Shown: positions 7,271 through 14,250 of the stretch, piece after piece
Layout of the letters: every line of letters begins with the position of its first letter
Numbering within the stretch: the stretch's first letter is position 1
NCBI RefSeq assembly: GCF_000981805.1
Contig: NZ_CP011132.1
Coordinates: forward strand, 1,922,001 to 1,986,000
DNA length: 64,000 nt
Reading direction: 5' to 3'
Origin: Citrobacter amalonaticus Y19
Lineage (GTDB): Bacteria > Pseudomonadota > Gammaproteobacteria > Enterobacterales > Enterobacteriaceae
Notes under the pieces: generated by a model
What the model was told of the DNA's origin: nothing
Database searches by the model: none
What the model saw: the letters and a program-made list of their open reading frames with translations, nothing else
Translations under genes and position numbers: made by a program

Positions 7271-8188
7271 TTATTTCAGTGAAAAGGTTGGATAGCGCTC
7301 GGCAAAATAGTGGCGTAAGAATTCCACCGTAATACGGACTTTGGCCGATGTGGCCAGTCGTGAAACATACACCGCCCAGATATTGGCCGGTTGGTAATAC
7401 TCCGGCAGGACATGCACCAGATGACCACTGGCGATGTTATCGCAGACATCCCACCAGGAACGCAGCGCAATCCCCTGCCCGTCAAGGCACCACTGATGCA
7501 CAATCTCACCATGATTCGATGACAGTGGTCCGTTCACCTTAATAACGTGCTCCCCCTCTTTATTTTGCAATTGCCAGATCCCAAAAGGATGGTCGCGCTC
7601 TTTGATCACTAAGCAGGAACAGGTGGCGAGATCGGCAAGTTGTTTGGGCGTACCGTGCTGCGCCAGGAACGAGGGAGAAGCGCAAAGGATTCGGTAGTTC
7701 GTCCCCAGCTTGCGGGCAATCAAATTCGGCGCAATGTCATCGCCAATGCGGATATCGAGATCGACACCTTCATTAGCCAAATCCACCAAGCGGTCTTCCA
7801 CATCAAAGCGCAACTCCAGTTGCGGATACTGTCTTGCGAGGGCGGACAGTGCAGGTGCCACAACCTGCCGACCGAAACCAAAACTACTGATAATTCGCAA
7901 CATTCCTTGCGGAACCTGACGAACATCAGAGAGTTCATCCATCATCTGATCGACATCGTGCAGAATACGCTGCGCCCATTCATAGATGCGCTCGCCCTCT
8001 TCAGTAATGGTGACGCGACGCGTGGTACGGTGCAGTAAAACCACATTCAGGTTCTGTTCAAGCAGCGCAATACGTTTACTGACATAAGCCGGTGAAACCC
8101 CCAGTTCCTGGGCAACGGCGGCGAATCCCGCCCGTCGGGCGACCAGAATAAAGACACGCAAATCAGTCAGCAGAGGAGGATTATTCAT
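7271..8188 (-). CDS. dmlR: DmlR, LysR-type activator of D-malate utilisation
   Basis: A 305-residue LysR regulator. The N-terminal helix-turn-helix is FILVARRAGFAAVAQELGVS-PAYVSKRIALLEQ, and the C-terminal two-lobed effector domain follows from about residue 90. I took the ATG at 8188 (MNNPPLLTDLR), which matches E. coli DmlR; an in-frame extension to 8209 has no homology. It is divergent from dmlA across a 103-bp intergenic region that should hold its operator. In E. coli it activates dmlA when D-malate is present under aerobic conditions. Confidence 0.95.
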   Translation of the reverse strand: MNNPPLLTDLRVFILVARRAGFAAVAQELGVSPAYVSKRIALLEQNLNVVLLHRTTRRVTITEEGERIYEWAQRILHDVDQMMDELSDVRQVPQGMLRIISSFGFGRQVVAPALSALARQYPQLELRFDVEDRLVDLANEGVDLDIRIGDDIAPNLIARKLGTNYRILCASPSFLAQHGTPKQLADLATCSCLVIKERDHPFGIWQLQNKEGEHVIKVNGPLSSNHGEIVHQWCLDGQGIALRSWWDVCDNIASGHLVHVLPEYYQPANIWAVYVSRLATSAKVRITVEFLRHYFAERYPTFSLK

Positions 8189-8291
8189 GATCTGTGTTTT
8201 ATGTTTCACCAGTTGGAGAGATTAACTGTCGATCAGTCAATTATAGGATAAGGAGAAAGTCAATTTCGCTCCCCTACAAGTGAGAACTGGT

Positions 8292-9371
8292 ATGAAGAAA
8301 ACCTGTCGTATTGCCGCCATTCCCGGAGATGGTATCGGTAAGGAAGTGCTGCCCGAAGGCATTCGCGTTTTGCAGACAGCCGCCAGGCGTTGGGACCTGT
8401 CGCTCAGCGTGGAAACGTTCGAATGGGCCAGCTGTGATTATTACCTTGAGCACGGGAAAATGATGCCGGATGACTGGCGTGAGCAGTTATCCTCCTTTGA
8501 CGCCATTTACTTTGGTGCCGTCGGCTGGCCGGAGACGGTTCCGGACCATATTTCCCTGTGGGGTTCGCTGCTGAAATTCCGTCGGGAATTTGATCAGTAT
8601 GTGAATCTGCGCCCGGTTCGCCTCTTTCCCGGTGTGCCCTGCCCGCTGGCTGGCAAGAAGCCGGGCGACATTGATTTCTACGTTGTGCGTGAAAACACCG
8701 AAGGGGAATATTCTTCGCTGGGCGGACATATTAATCCGGGTACCGAGCATGAGGTGGTCATTCAGGAATCCGTTTTCACCCGTCGGGGCGTGGATCGAAT
8801 TTTGCGCTATGCGTTTGAATTAGCCCAAAGCCGCCCGCGAAAAACGCTGACGTCGGCGACCAAATCCAACGGTCTGGCGATCAGTATGCCGTTCTGGGAT
8901 GCACGCGTGGAGCTTATGGCGCAGCACTATCCCGATATCCGCTGGGACAAGCAGCACATTGATATTCTTTGCGCCCGCTTTGTGATGCAACCGGAGCGCT
9001 TCGATGTGGTGGTCGCCTCGAATCTGTTTGGCGACATTCTTTCCGATCTCGGCCCGGCGTGTACCGGCACCATCGGCATTGCCCCCTCGGCTAACCTGAA
9101 CCCTGAGCGCACCTTCCCGTCGTTGTTTGAACCGGTACATGGTTCCGCCCCGGATATTTATGGCAAAAACCTCGCCAATCCGATTGCGACCATCTGGGCC
9201 GGGGCGATGATGCTCGATTTCCTCGGCGCAGGAGATGCGAAATACACCGCCGCGCACGACGGGATTCTGGCGGCGATTGAACAGGTGATTGCGACGGGCC
9301 CCAAAACACCGGATCTGAAAGGCAGTGCGTCGACCCAGCAGGTCGGTGAGGCGATTTGCGCGAGTATATAA
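8292..9371 (+). CDS. dmlA: DmlA, D-malate dehydrogenase (decarboxylating)
   Basis: A 359-residue member of the isopropylmalate/isocitrate dehydrogenase family. It oxidises and decarboxylates D-malate to pyruvate with NAD and needs a divalent metal. The substrate loop YVVRENTEGEYSS and the C-terminal nucleotide region FEPVHGSAPDIYGKNLANPIATI are intact, and the metal Asp motif is SNLFGDILSDLGPA. The ATG at 8292 fits the E. coli protein (MKKTCRIAAIPGDGIGKEV); an upstream GTG at 8280 is less likely. In E. coli yeaVWX lie next to it; here rnd follows directly after a repeat. Confidence 0.95.
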   Translation: MKKTCRIAAIPGDGIGKEVLPEGIRVLQTAARRWDLSLSVETFEWASCDYYLEHGKMMPDDWREQLSSFDAIYFGAVGWPETVPDHISLWGSLLKFRREFDQYVNLRPVRLFPGVPCPLAGKKPGDIDFYVVRENTEGEYSSLGGHINPGTEHEVVIQESVFTRRGVDRILRYAFELAQSRPRKTLTSATKSNGLAISMPFWDARVELMAQHYPDIRWDKQHIDILCARFVMQPERFDVVVASNLFGDILSDLGPACTGTIGIAPSANLNPERTFPSLFEPVHGSAPDIYGKNLANPIATIWAGAMMLDFLGAGDAKYTAAHDGILAAIEQVIATGPKTPDLKGSASTQQVGEAICASI

Positions 9372-9381
9372 GGGTTCAATG

Positions 9382-9667
9382 CCTGATGGCGCTGCGCTTA
9401 TCAGGCCTATGGTTGAGAGTCTCCAGGCCGGATCAGGCGTAGCCGCCATCCGGCAAAAACATTAAAGCGGATACTCTGCCAGCAACGCGTTGAGCGCCGT
9501 CGCCATCAACGCCGCCCGCCAGCCCCTGATGGCGCTGCGCTTATCAGGTCTACGGTTGAGAGTCTGTAGGCCGGATCAGGCGTAGCCGTCATCCGGCAAA
9601 GACATTAAAGCGGATACTCTGCCAGCAACACGTTGAGCGCCGTCGCCATCAACGCCGCCCGCCAGCC
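9382..9667. repeat. 143-bp tandem direct duplication carrying REP palindromes and the 3' end of rnd
   Basis: Unit 1 is 9382-9524 and unit 2 is 9525-9667, with 7 mismatches in 143 bp. Each unit starts with a REP pair (CCTGATGGCGCTGCGCTTAT and a GGCCGGATCAGGCGTAGCC arm) and ends with the last ~60 bp of rnd, including its stop codon (TTA complement at 9462-9464 in unit 1 and 9605-9607 in unit 2). Unit 2 belongs to the live rnd gene, so unit 1 is an extra, non-functional copy of the gene end. It fills the whole dmlA-rnd gap. Confidence 0.93.
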
Positions 9668-10732
9668 AGAAATCAATTCGGGCTCCGTACTCTGCGGTTT
9701 TAATTTCCAGTGCCAGTTGAGCAACTGGTTGATCTGACGGCGCGACGCCAGCAGTTCTGCGCTGACGTTATGTTCCGCACTCACTTCCGCTACCAGCGCT
9801 TTAATCGCCTTAAACGCTTTGCGATAACCCGGCATGTCCATCAGATTCAGCAACGGTTCCGGCAGTGCCTCTTCCGGCAGCGCCTGCGCTTTGGCCACCA
9901 GCGAGAGCAGCGTCTTACCGTGGAAGCGAATTTCACTGCCGGAAAGCCCCAGGCTGTCGAGTTCGCCCATGCTGCCAGGCATATAGCGCGCCACAGACCA
10001 CAGGTGCTCTTCGCGAACCACGAAGTTAACGGCCAGATCGCGTTCACGCGCTTTACGCAGACGCCAGTCGGCAAGCAGTTGCAGGCAGGCCAGTTGGCGC
10101 GTGCGTAGCTGCCAGGCGTTGGTGATGTCGCGCCAGGCGTCCTCGGGTGCCAGTATCTCCTGACGACGAGCTTGCATCAGGCGGCACTCATCCAGCGCCG
10201 CAGACAGCCAGCCCGCGGCTTCGGTTTCCGCCATCAATTTTCCGGCAATCGGCAACAGATACCAGACATCCGCTGCGGCGTATTCGCACTGACGCTCAGT
10301 CAGTGGTCGCGCCAGCCAGTCGGTACGCGATTCGCTCTTATCCAGCGCCACGCCAGTGTACTCTTCCACCATCGATGCAAAGCCCCACGACAGCGGACGG
10401 CCACAAAATGCCGCCAGGATTTGCGTGTCAATCAGCGGTTGCGGCAGTTCGCCGAACGCATTGAGAAAGACTTCCAGATCTTCACTGCCCGCGTGCAGAA
10501 ACTTGGTGATGGCGGTATCGCGCAGAATCGCTTTCAGCGGCGACCAGTCGCTAATGCCGTGCGGGTCGATCAGCGCGACATGTTCGCCGTCAAACAGTTG
10601 GATGAGACCTAACTGCGGATAATAGGTACGGGTACGAACAAACTCAGTGTCCAGGGCAATCGCAGGAAACGCACGGACCGCTTCGCACAGAGTCGCCAGC
10701 GCGTCGTCAGTGGTGATCATTTGGTAATTCAA
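9605..10732 (-). CDS. rnd: Ribonuclease D
   Basis: A 375-residue 3'-5' exoribonuclease that trims tRNA 3' ends and other small RNAs. The DEDDy exonuclease domain comes first (ALDTEFVR with Asp28 and Glu30, then FLHAGSEDLEVF, then CEYAAADVWYLLPI), followed by two HRDC domains from about residue 210. Translation starts at UUG (10730-10732), the same rare start as in E. coli rnd. The ATG four codons later is the only nearby alternative. Its leader has a hairpin and a run of eight U residues; in E. coli such a U-run is needed for efficient rnd translation. A repeat element now interrupts the upstream region. Confidence 0.95.
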   Translation of the reverse strand: MNYQMITTDDALATLCEAVRAFPAIALDTEFVRTRTYYPQLGLIQLFDGEHVALIDPHGISDWSPLKAILRDTAITKFLHAGSEDLEVFLNAFGELPQPLIDTQILAAFCGRPLSWGFASMVEEYTGVALDKSESRTDWLARPLTERQCEYAAADVWYLLPIAGKLMAETEAAGWLSAALDECRLMQARRQEILAPEDAWRDITNAWQLRTRQLACLQLLADWRLRKARERDLAVNFVVREEHLWSVARYMPGSMGELDSLGLSGSEIRFHGKTLLSLVAKAQALPEEALPEPLLNLMDMPGYRKAFKAIKALVAEVSAEHNVSAELLASRRQINQLLNWHWKLKPQSTEPELISGWRAALMATALNVLLAEYPL

Positions 10733-10756
10733 ATTGCATTCTCTTCGGTTTACGCC

Positions 10757-10783
10757 AAAAAAAACGCCGGATTCACCCGGCGT
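10757..10783 (-). promoter_or_regulatory. rnd leader hairpin plus U8 tract (terminator-like)
   Basis: On the minus strand the hairpin ACGCCGG/CCGGCGT (10764-10783) is followed by eight Ts (10757-10764), and rnd starts 24 bp further on. The structure looks like an intrinsic terminator, perhaps that of fadD. The same U8 run is described as a translation enhancer in E. coli rnd. It is the rnd-proximal copy of the duplicated hairpin that flanks the repeat element. Confidence 0.75.
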
Positions 10784-10944
10784 CAGATTGCTGACAAAGA
10801 AGGAAAAAACGGGGTTTTTCCTTCTTTGTGGTTATCAGCCGAAAATCAATAAATTGATTTTCCTGGTTTTTAATAAAGTGATCTCTGCTTGTCCGGTATC
10901 GGAAAAAGGTTTGTGACCACTTTCACGCCGGATTCACCCGGCGT
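10764..10944. mobile_element. Terminator-hairpin-associated repeat element, copy A (with flanking 20-bp direct repeats)
   Basis: The core at 10784-10924 is bounded by exact 20-bp copies of ACGCCGGATTCACCCGGCGT (10764-10783 and 10925-10944). Positions 10790-10900 match 26887-26997 at 109 of 111 bases. Inside, GCTGA...TCAGC closes a long hairpin with a 14- to 15-bp stem (ACAAAGAAGGAAAAA and its complement), followed by a second hairpin, AAAATCAA-TAAA-TTGATTTT. There is no coding capacity. The flanking repeats look like a target-site duplication of a complete local hairpin. Confidence 0.75.
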
Positions 10945-10963
10945 TTGACGTGTTGCTTAACGC

Positions 10964-12649
10964 TCAGCCCTTATTGTCCACTTTGCCACGGGCTTCGTCA
11001 CGCAATTCTCGACGTAAAATTTTACCGACGTTTGATTTCGGCAGTTCATCGCGGAATTCAACCAGTTTCGGGACTTTATAGCCCGTGAGCTGACGGCGGC
11101 AGAAGGTGACCAGCGCCTCCTCGGTGAGCGAAGCCTCTTTTTTCACCACAAAAATCTTCACCGCTTCGCCGCTGCTGCCGGAAGGAACGCCGACGGCAGC
11201 CACTTCCAGCACCCCCGGATGCTGCATCACCACATCTTCAATCTCATTGGGGTAAACGTTAAAGCCGGAGACCAGAATCATATCTTTCTTACGGTCGACA
11301 ATGCGCAGGAATCCTTCATCATCCATGACCGCAATGTCACCCGTGTGCAGCCAGCCGTCTTTGATGATCTCATCCGTCGCGTCAGGACGCTGCCAGTAGC
11401 CCAGCATCACCTGCGGTCCTTTTACGCAAAGTTCACCCGGCTGATCGGGCGACACTTCGTTGTCGTCATCATCCACCAGTTTGGCTTCGGTCGACGGCAC
11501 CGGCAAGCCGATGCTGCCGCTGTGATAATCAATATCGTGCGGGTTAACGCTGACCAGCGGCGCACATTCGGTCAAACCGTACCCTTCAAGCAGATACTGC
11601 CCGGTCAGCTTAACCCACCGTTCAGCCACCGCCTGCTGTACCGGCATGCCGCCGCCCGCAGAAAGATGCAAAGAGGAGAAATCCAGCTGCTGGAACTCTT
11701 TATTGTTCAACAGGGCATTAAACAAGGTATTCACGCCGGTCATAGCGGTAAACGGGTACTTCGCCAGCTCTTTTACCAGACCCGGAATATCGCGCGGGTT
11801 GGTGATCAGCAGGTTCTGCCCGCCCAGCTCAATAAACAGCAGGCAGTTCATGGTCAGGGCAAAAATGTGGTACAGCGGCAGCGCGGTCACCACCAGTTCT
11901 TTACCCGGGTGCAAAAGCGGCCCGTAAGTGGCTTTCACCTGCTCCAGGTTGGCCAGCATGTTGCGGTGCGTCAGCATCGCCCCTTTCGCCACTCCGGTCG
12001 TCCCGCCGCTGTACTGTAAAAACGCCAGATCCGCAGAAACCACTTCCGGTTTCACATACTGCATACGGTAACCGGCATGCAGCGCACTGCGAAAAGAGAT
12101 CGCATCCGGCAGATGATATTTCGGCACCAGTCGTTTGATGTACTTCACCACGAAGTTCACCAGCGTGCCTTTGGCCGTGGAGAGCTGGTCGCCCATACGG
12201 GTCAGAATGACGTGCTTAACGCTGGTTTTATCAACTACTTTTTCCAGGGTATGGGCGAAGTTGGAGACAATCACAATCGCCGCCGCGCCGCTGTCGTTTA
12301 GCTGATGCTCCAGTTCGCGCGGGGTGTAAAGCGGGTTGACGTTCACCACGATCATCCCGGCACGCAGAATGCCAAACAGCGCCACCGGATATTGCAGCAG
12401 GTTTGGCATCATCAGCGCGACGCGGTCGCCTTTTTTCAGCCCCAGTCCCTGTTGCAGGTAAGCAGAGAAGGCGCGGCTGCGCTCCTCCAGCTTGCGGAAG
12501 GTCATCACCTCCCCCATGTTCATAAACGCGGGCTGATCGGCATAGCGCGAGACAGCATGTTCAAACAGTTCCACCAGGGATTGATAACGGTCAGGATTGA
12601 TCTCCGCAGGTACATCCGCGGGATAACGGTTTAACCAAACCTTCTTCAC
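10964..12649 (-). CDS. fadD: Long-chain acyl-CoA synthetase
   Basis: A 561-residue ANL-superfamily enzyme, as in E. coli. It activates fatty acids with ATP and CoA at the inner face of the membrane, coupling uptake to beta-oxidation. Motifs: P-loop YSGGTTGVAKGAML near residue 213, LLEGYGLTECAPL near 355, and the fatty-acid signature NGWLHTGDIA-type segment (here DGWLHTGDIAVMDDEGFL). The start is the GTG at 12649 with a GAGGTGAT ribosome site, giving MKKVWLNRYPADVP; the longer frame to 12715 is not homologous. A FadR-type operator lies upstream at 12722-12738. Confidence 0.96.
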   Translation of the reverse strand: MKKVWLNRYPADVPAEINPDRYQSLVELFEHAVSRYADQPAFMNMGEVMTFRKLEERSRAFSAYLQQGLGLKKGDRVALMMPNLLQYPVALFGILRAGMIVVNVNPLYTPRELEHQLNDSGAAAIVIVSNFAHTLEKVVDKTSVKHVILTRMGDQLSTAKGTLVNFVVKYIKRLVPKYHLPDAISFRSALHAGYRMQYVKPEVVSADLAFLQYSGGTTGVAKGAMLTHRNMLANLEQVKATYGPLLHPGKELVVTALPLYHIFALTMNCLLFIELGGQNLLITNPRDIPGLVKELAKYPFTAMTGVNTLFNALLNNKEFQQLDFSSLHLSAGGGMPVQQAVAERWVKLTGQYLLEGYGLTECAPLVSVNPHDIDYHSGSIGLPVPSTEAKLVDDDDNEVSPDQPGELCVKGPQVMLGYWQRPDATDEIIKDGWLHTGDIAVMDDEGFLRIVDRKKDMILVSGFNVYPNEIEDVVMQHPGVLEVAAVGVPSGSSGEAVKIFVVKKEASLTEEALVTFCRRQLTGYKVPKLVEFRDELPKSNVGKILRRELRDEARGKVDNKG

Positions 12650-12721
12650 TGCATCACCTCTAAAATGAGTGTTCGTCGTCATCTCAACCTCAGATAATAA
12701 ACAAGCTGTTAACATAATATT

Positions 12722-12738
12722 AACTCAGCGTACCAGTT
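12722..12738 (-). promoter_or_regulatory. FadR operator of fadD
   Basis: On the minus strand the site reads AACTGGTACGCTGAGTT, close to the FadR consensus ANCTGGTCNGACNNGTT. It lies about 73 bp before the fadD start. FadR represses fadD until long-chain acyl-CoA accumulates. Confidence 0.65.
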
Positions 12739-12799
12739 TATTAATCACTCAACTGAAAGGTTGCGAAGCGCGTCACTATTTATTTTTGTTATGACGTTA

Positions 12800-12835
12800 A
12801 TAAAACAGAAACAGCGGACCAGCCGCTGTTTCTTT
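12800..12835 (-). terminator. Terminator of yeaY
   Basis: An 11-bp stem AGAAACAGCGG/CCGCTGTTTCT with a 5-base loop, followed on the minus strand by GTTTTATT, 19 bp after the yeaY stop. Confidence 0.85.
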
Positions 12836-12853
12836 TACTGATAATACAACGTG

Positions 12854-13438
12854 TTACTCTGTGACTATCGTCTGAACCTGTGCGGGACCCGGGTTATACC
12901 ATCCCCAACCGCCATAGCCATATGGCCAGCCTCTTCTCCCGCCATAGAACCACGGGTCGATCGGTTGCGGTGGCATCACCACCTGCTGGGCAAGTCGCCA
13001 GCGTTTGTAGCCCGTCACGTCCATGGTCATGAATTTGTACGGCGTGTTGCCCACTTTGCCTTCGACGGTGCCGGTAATCGGCCCCACGACGGTCACCAGT
13101 TGCCCCCGGAAATCGACGGGATCAAGGAACCCATTCACACTGGCGTAAATACGCCCGCGCGAAGGTTCGCCCAAGATGGGACGCGCGCCGCTATCGAGCG
13201 AAACGGTCGCAATTTCCAGACGGGTTTTCCCCTGCTGGTTTTGAATGTCCACCACTTTGCCGCCAAAGCGCGCTTCCTGCCCCACGTACAGTTGCGGGGC
13301 ATTCATCACCCGCACCAGATCGTCTTGTGGCGTGGGGCTGGAGCCCTTAATCGCATCCGGAACCGTAACGCACCCACTCAGCATGAGCGCAATACTCCCC
13401 GCGAGCAGGCCTTTAACAACTTGTTTTTGAACCGCCAT
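12854..13438 (-). CDS. yeaY: YeaY, Slp-family outer-membrane lipoprotein
   Basis: A 194-residue lipoprotein. The signal peptide ends in the lipobox LSGC (Cys near residue 23). The Slp domain follows (GQEARFGGKVVDIQNQQGKTRLEI), and the C-terminus is rich in Gly, Trp, Tyr and Pro (GRRGWPYGYGGWGWYNPG). The ATG at 13438 matches the E. coli start MAVQK; the frame continues to 13501 without homology. It lies 59 bp after tsaB on the same strand. Slp-type proteins respond to stationary phase; this one is under sigma-E control in E. coli. Function is unknown. Confidence 0.93.
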   Translation of the reverse strand: MAVQKQVVKGLLAGSIALMLSGCVTVPDAIKGSSPTPQDDLVRVMNAPQLYVGQEARFGGKVVDIQNQQGKTRLEIATVSLDSGARPILGEPSRGRIYASVNGFLDPVDFRGQLVTVVGPITGTVEGKVGNTPYKFMTMDVTGYKRWRLAQQVVMPPQPIDPWFYGGRRGWPYGYGGWGWYNPGPAQVQTIVTE

Positions 13439-13497
13439 ATTGCGACTCCTTTTCTCAGCGCACTGACCCGGCGTTTTACGGGTCATACTACTGAGAT

Positions 13498-14193
13498 TCA
13501 TTCTTTTCCGGGAAGTTTCTTCCAGGCCACGTTGTTACGTAAATAAACCGGTTCAGCGTGTTCGACCGCCACGGTTTTACCATCGGCGAACATCTGACAG
13601 GCGATCGGCAGCATATCTTCCGCCGCTGGCAGCAGGACGTCACCGTCGCGCAGCGTCGGTTTGCTCGCTTTACCGAGTTCAGGCCAGGCAGGCCAGCCCG
13701 TCCCGACGGTCACCCAGTCACCGGAAAGCTGTTGTAAACGCTCGGTCACCTGCTCAGGTTTCAATACTGCTTCCGTCTCTTCACCGCGCCAGACGCCATT
13801 TTCATCGCGCTGATACTCAGCCCAGTAGACCTCACCCATTCGCGCGTCAATAGCCGCCAGGACGCGGGTCGCGCCAGTTTTACGCCATGCGCCCTGCGCC
13901 ATCGTCATCAGCGTGGAGACGCCAATCATCGGCAGGTCTGCGCCTAGCGCCAGCCCCTGGGCAATGCCAATCCCGATACGCACACCGGTGAAACTGCCCG
14001 GCCCACGCCCGTAGGCCAGCGCATTAAGTTCCGTCAGAGAGGTGTCGTTAGCGGCAAGAATATCCTGCACCATCGGCAGGATGCGTTGAGTATGTTCTCG
14101 TGGGCAAAGCTCAAAATGAGCTGAGTGAGTACCGTCATTCCACAGCGCCACAGAGCAGGCTTCTGTGGCGGTATCGATAGCCAAAATTCGCAT
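13498..14193 (-). CDS. tsaB: TsaB, tRNA threonylcarbamoyladenosine biosynthesis subunit
   Basis: A 231-residue inactive Kae1/TsaD-like protein that forms the bacterial t6A37 complex with TsaD and TsaE. N-terminal ASKHA fold: ILAIDTATEACSVAL, then GPGSFTGVRIG near residue 65, the signature of the TsaB branch. It is essential in E. coli. It lies 57 bp downstream of yoaA on the same strand, as in E. coli, and its stop overlaps nothing. Confidence 0.95.
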   Translation of the reverse strand: MRILAIDTATEACSVALWNDGTHSAHFELCPREHTQRILPMVQDILAANDTSLTELNALAYGRGPGSFTGVRIGIGIAQGLALGADLPMIGVSTLMTMAQGAWRKTGATRVLAAIDARMGEVYWAEYQRDENGVWRGEETEAVLKPEQVTERLQQLSGDWVTVGTGWPAWPELGKASKPTLRDGDVLLPAAEDMLPIACQMFADGKTVAVEHAEPVYLRNNVAWKKLPGKE

Positions 14194-14250
14194 GAGTCTT
14201 CGTGCTTAGATCAACAAAATGGCCCGCATCTTACCATACTCCGTAACAGA

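Noticed and set aside
10734..10916. Open frame through repeat copy A whose peptide (KKEKTGFFLLCGYQPKINKL) recurs in copy B (26789-27004).
   Set aside because: The peptide is the same only because the DNA is the same. There is no ribosome site, the frames start in unrelated flanking DNA, and the region is built of hairpins.
10784..10924. Interpretation of the repeat element as an ERIC or REP sequence.
   Set aside because: It lacks the ERIC core and the REP palindrome; its internal hairpins are AT-rich and different. True REPs in the window are at 9382-9600 and 58866-58910.
12305..12634. Long open frames antisense to fadD, yoaA, prc, letB, ptrB and other GC-rich genes (several over 100 codons).
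   Set aside because: These follow the codon bias of the opposite strand; they have no family features or ribosome sites.
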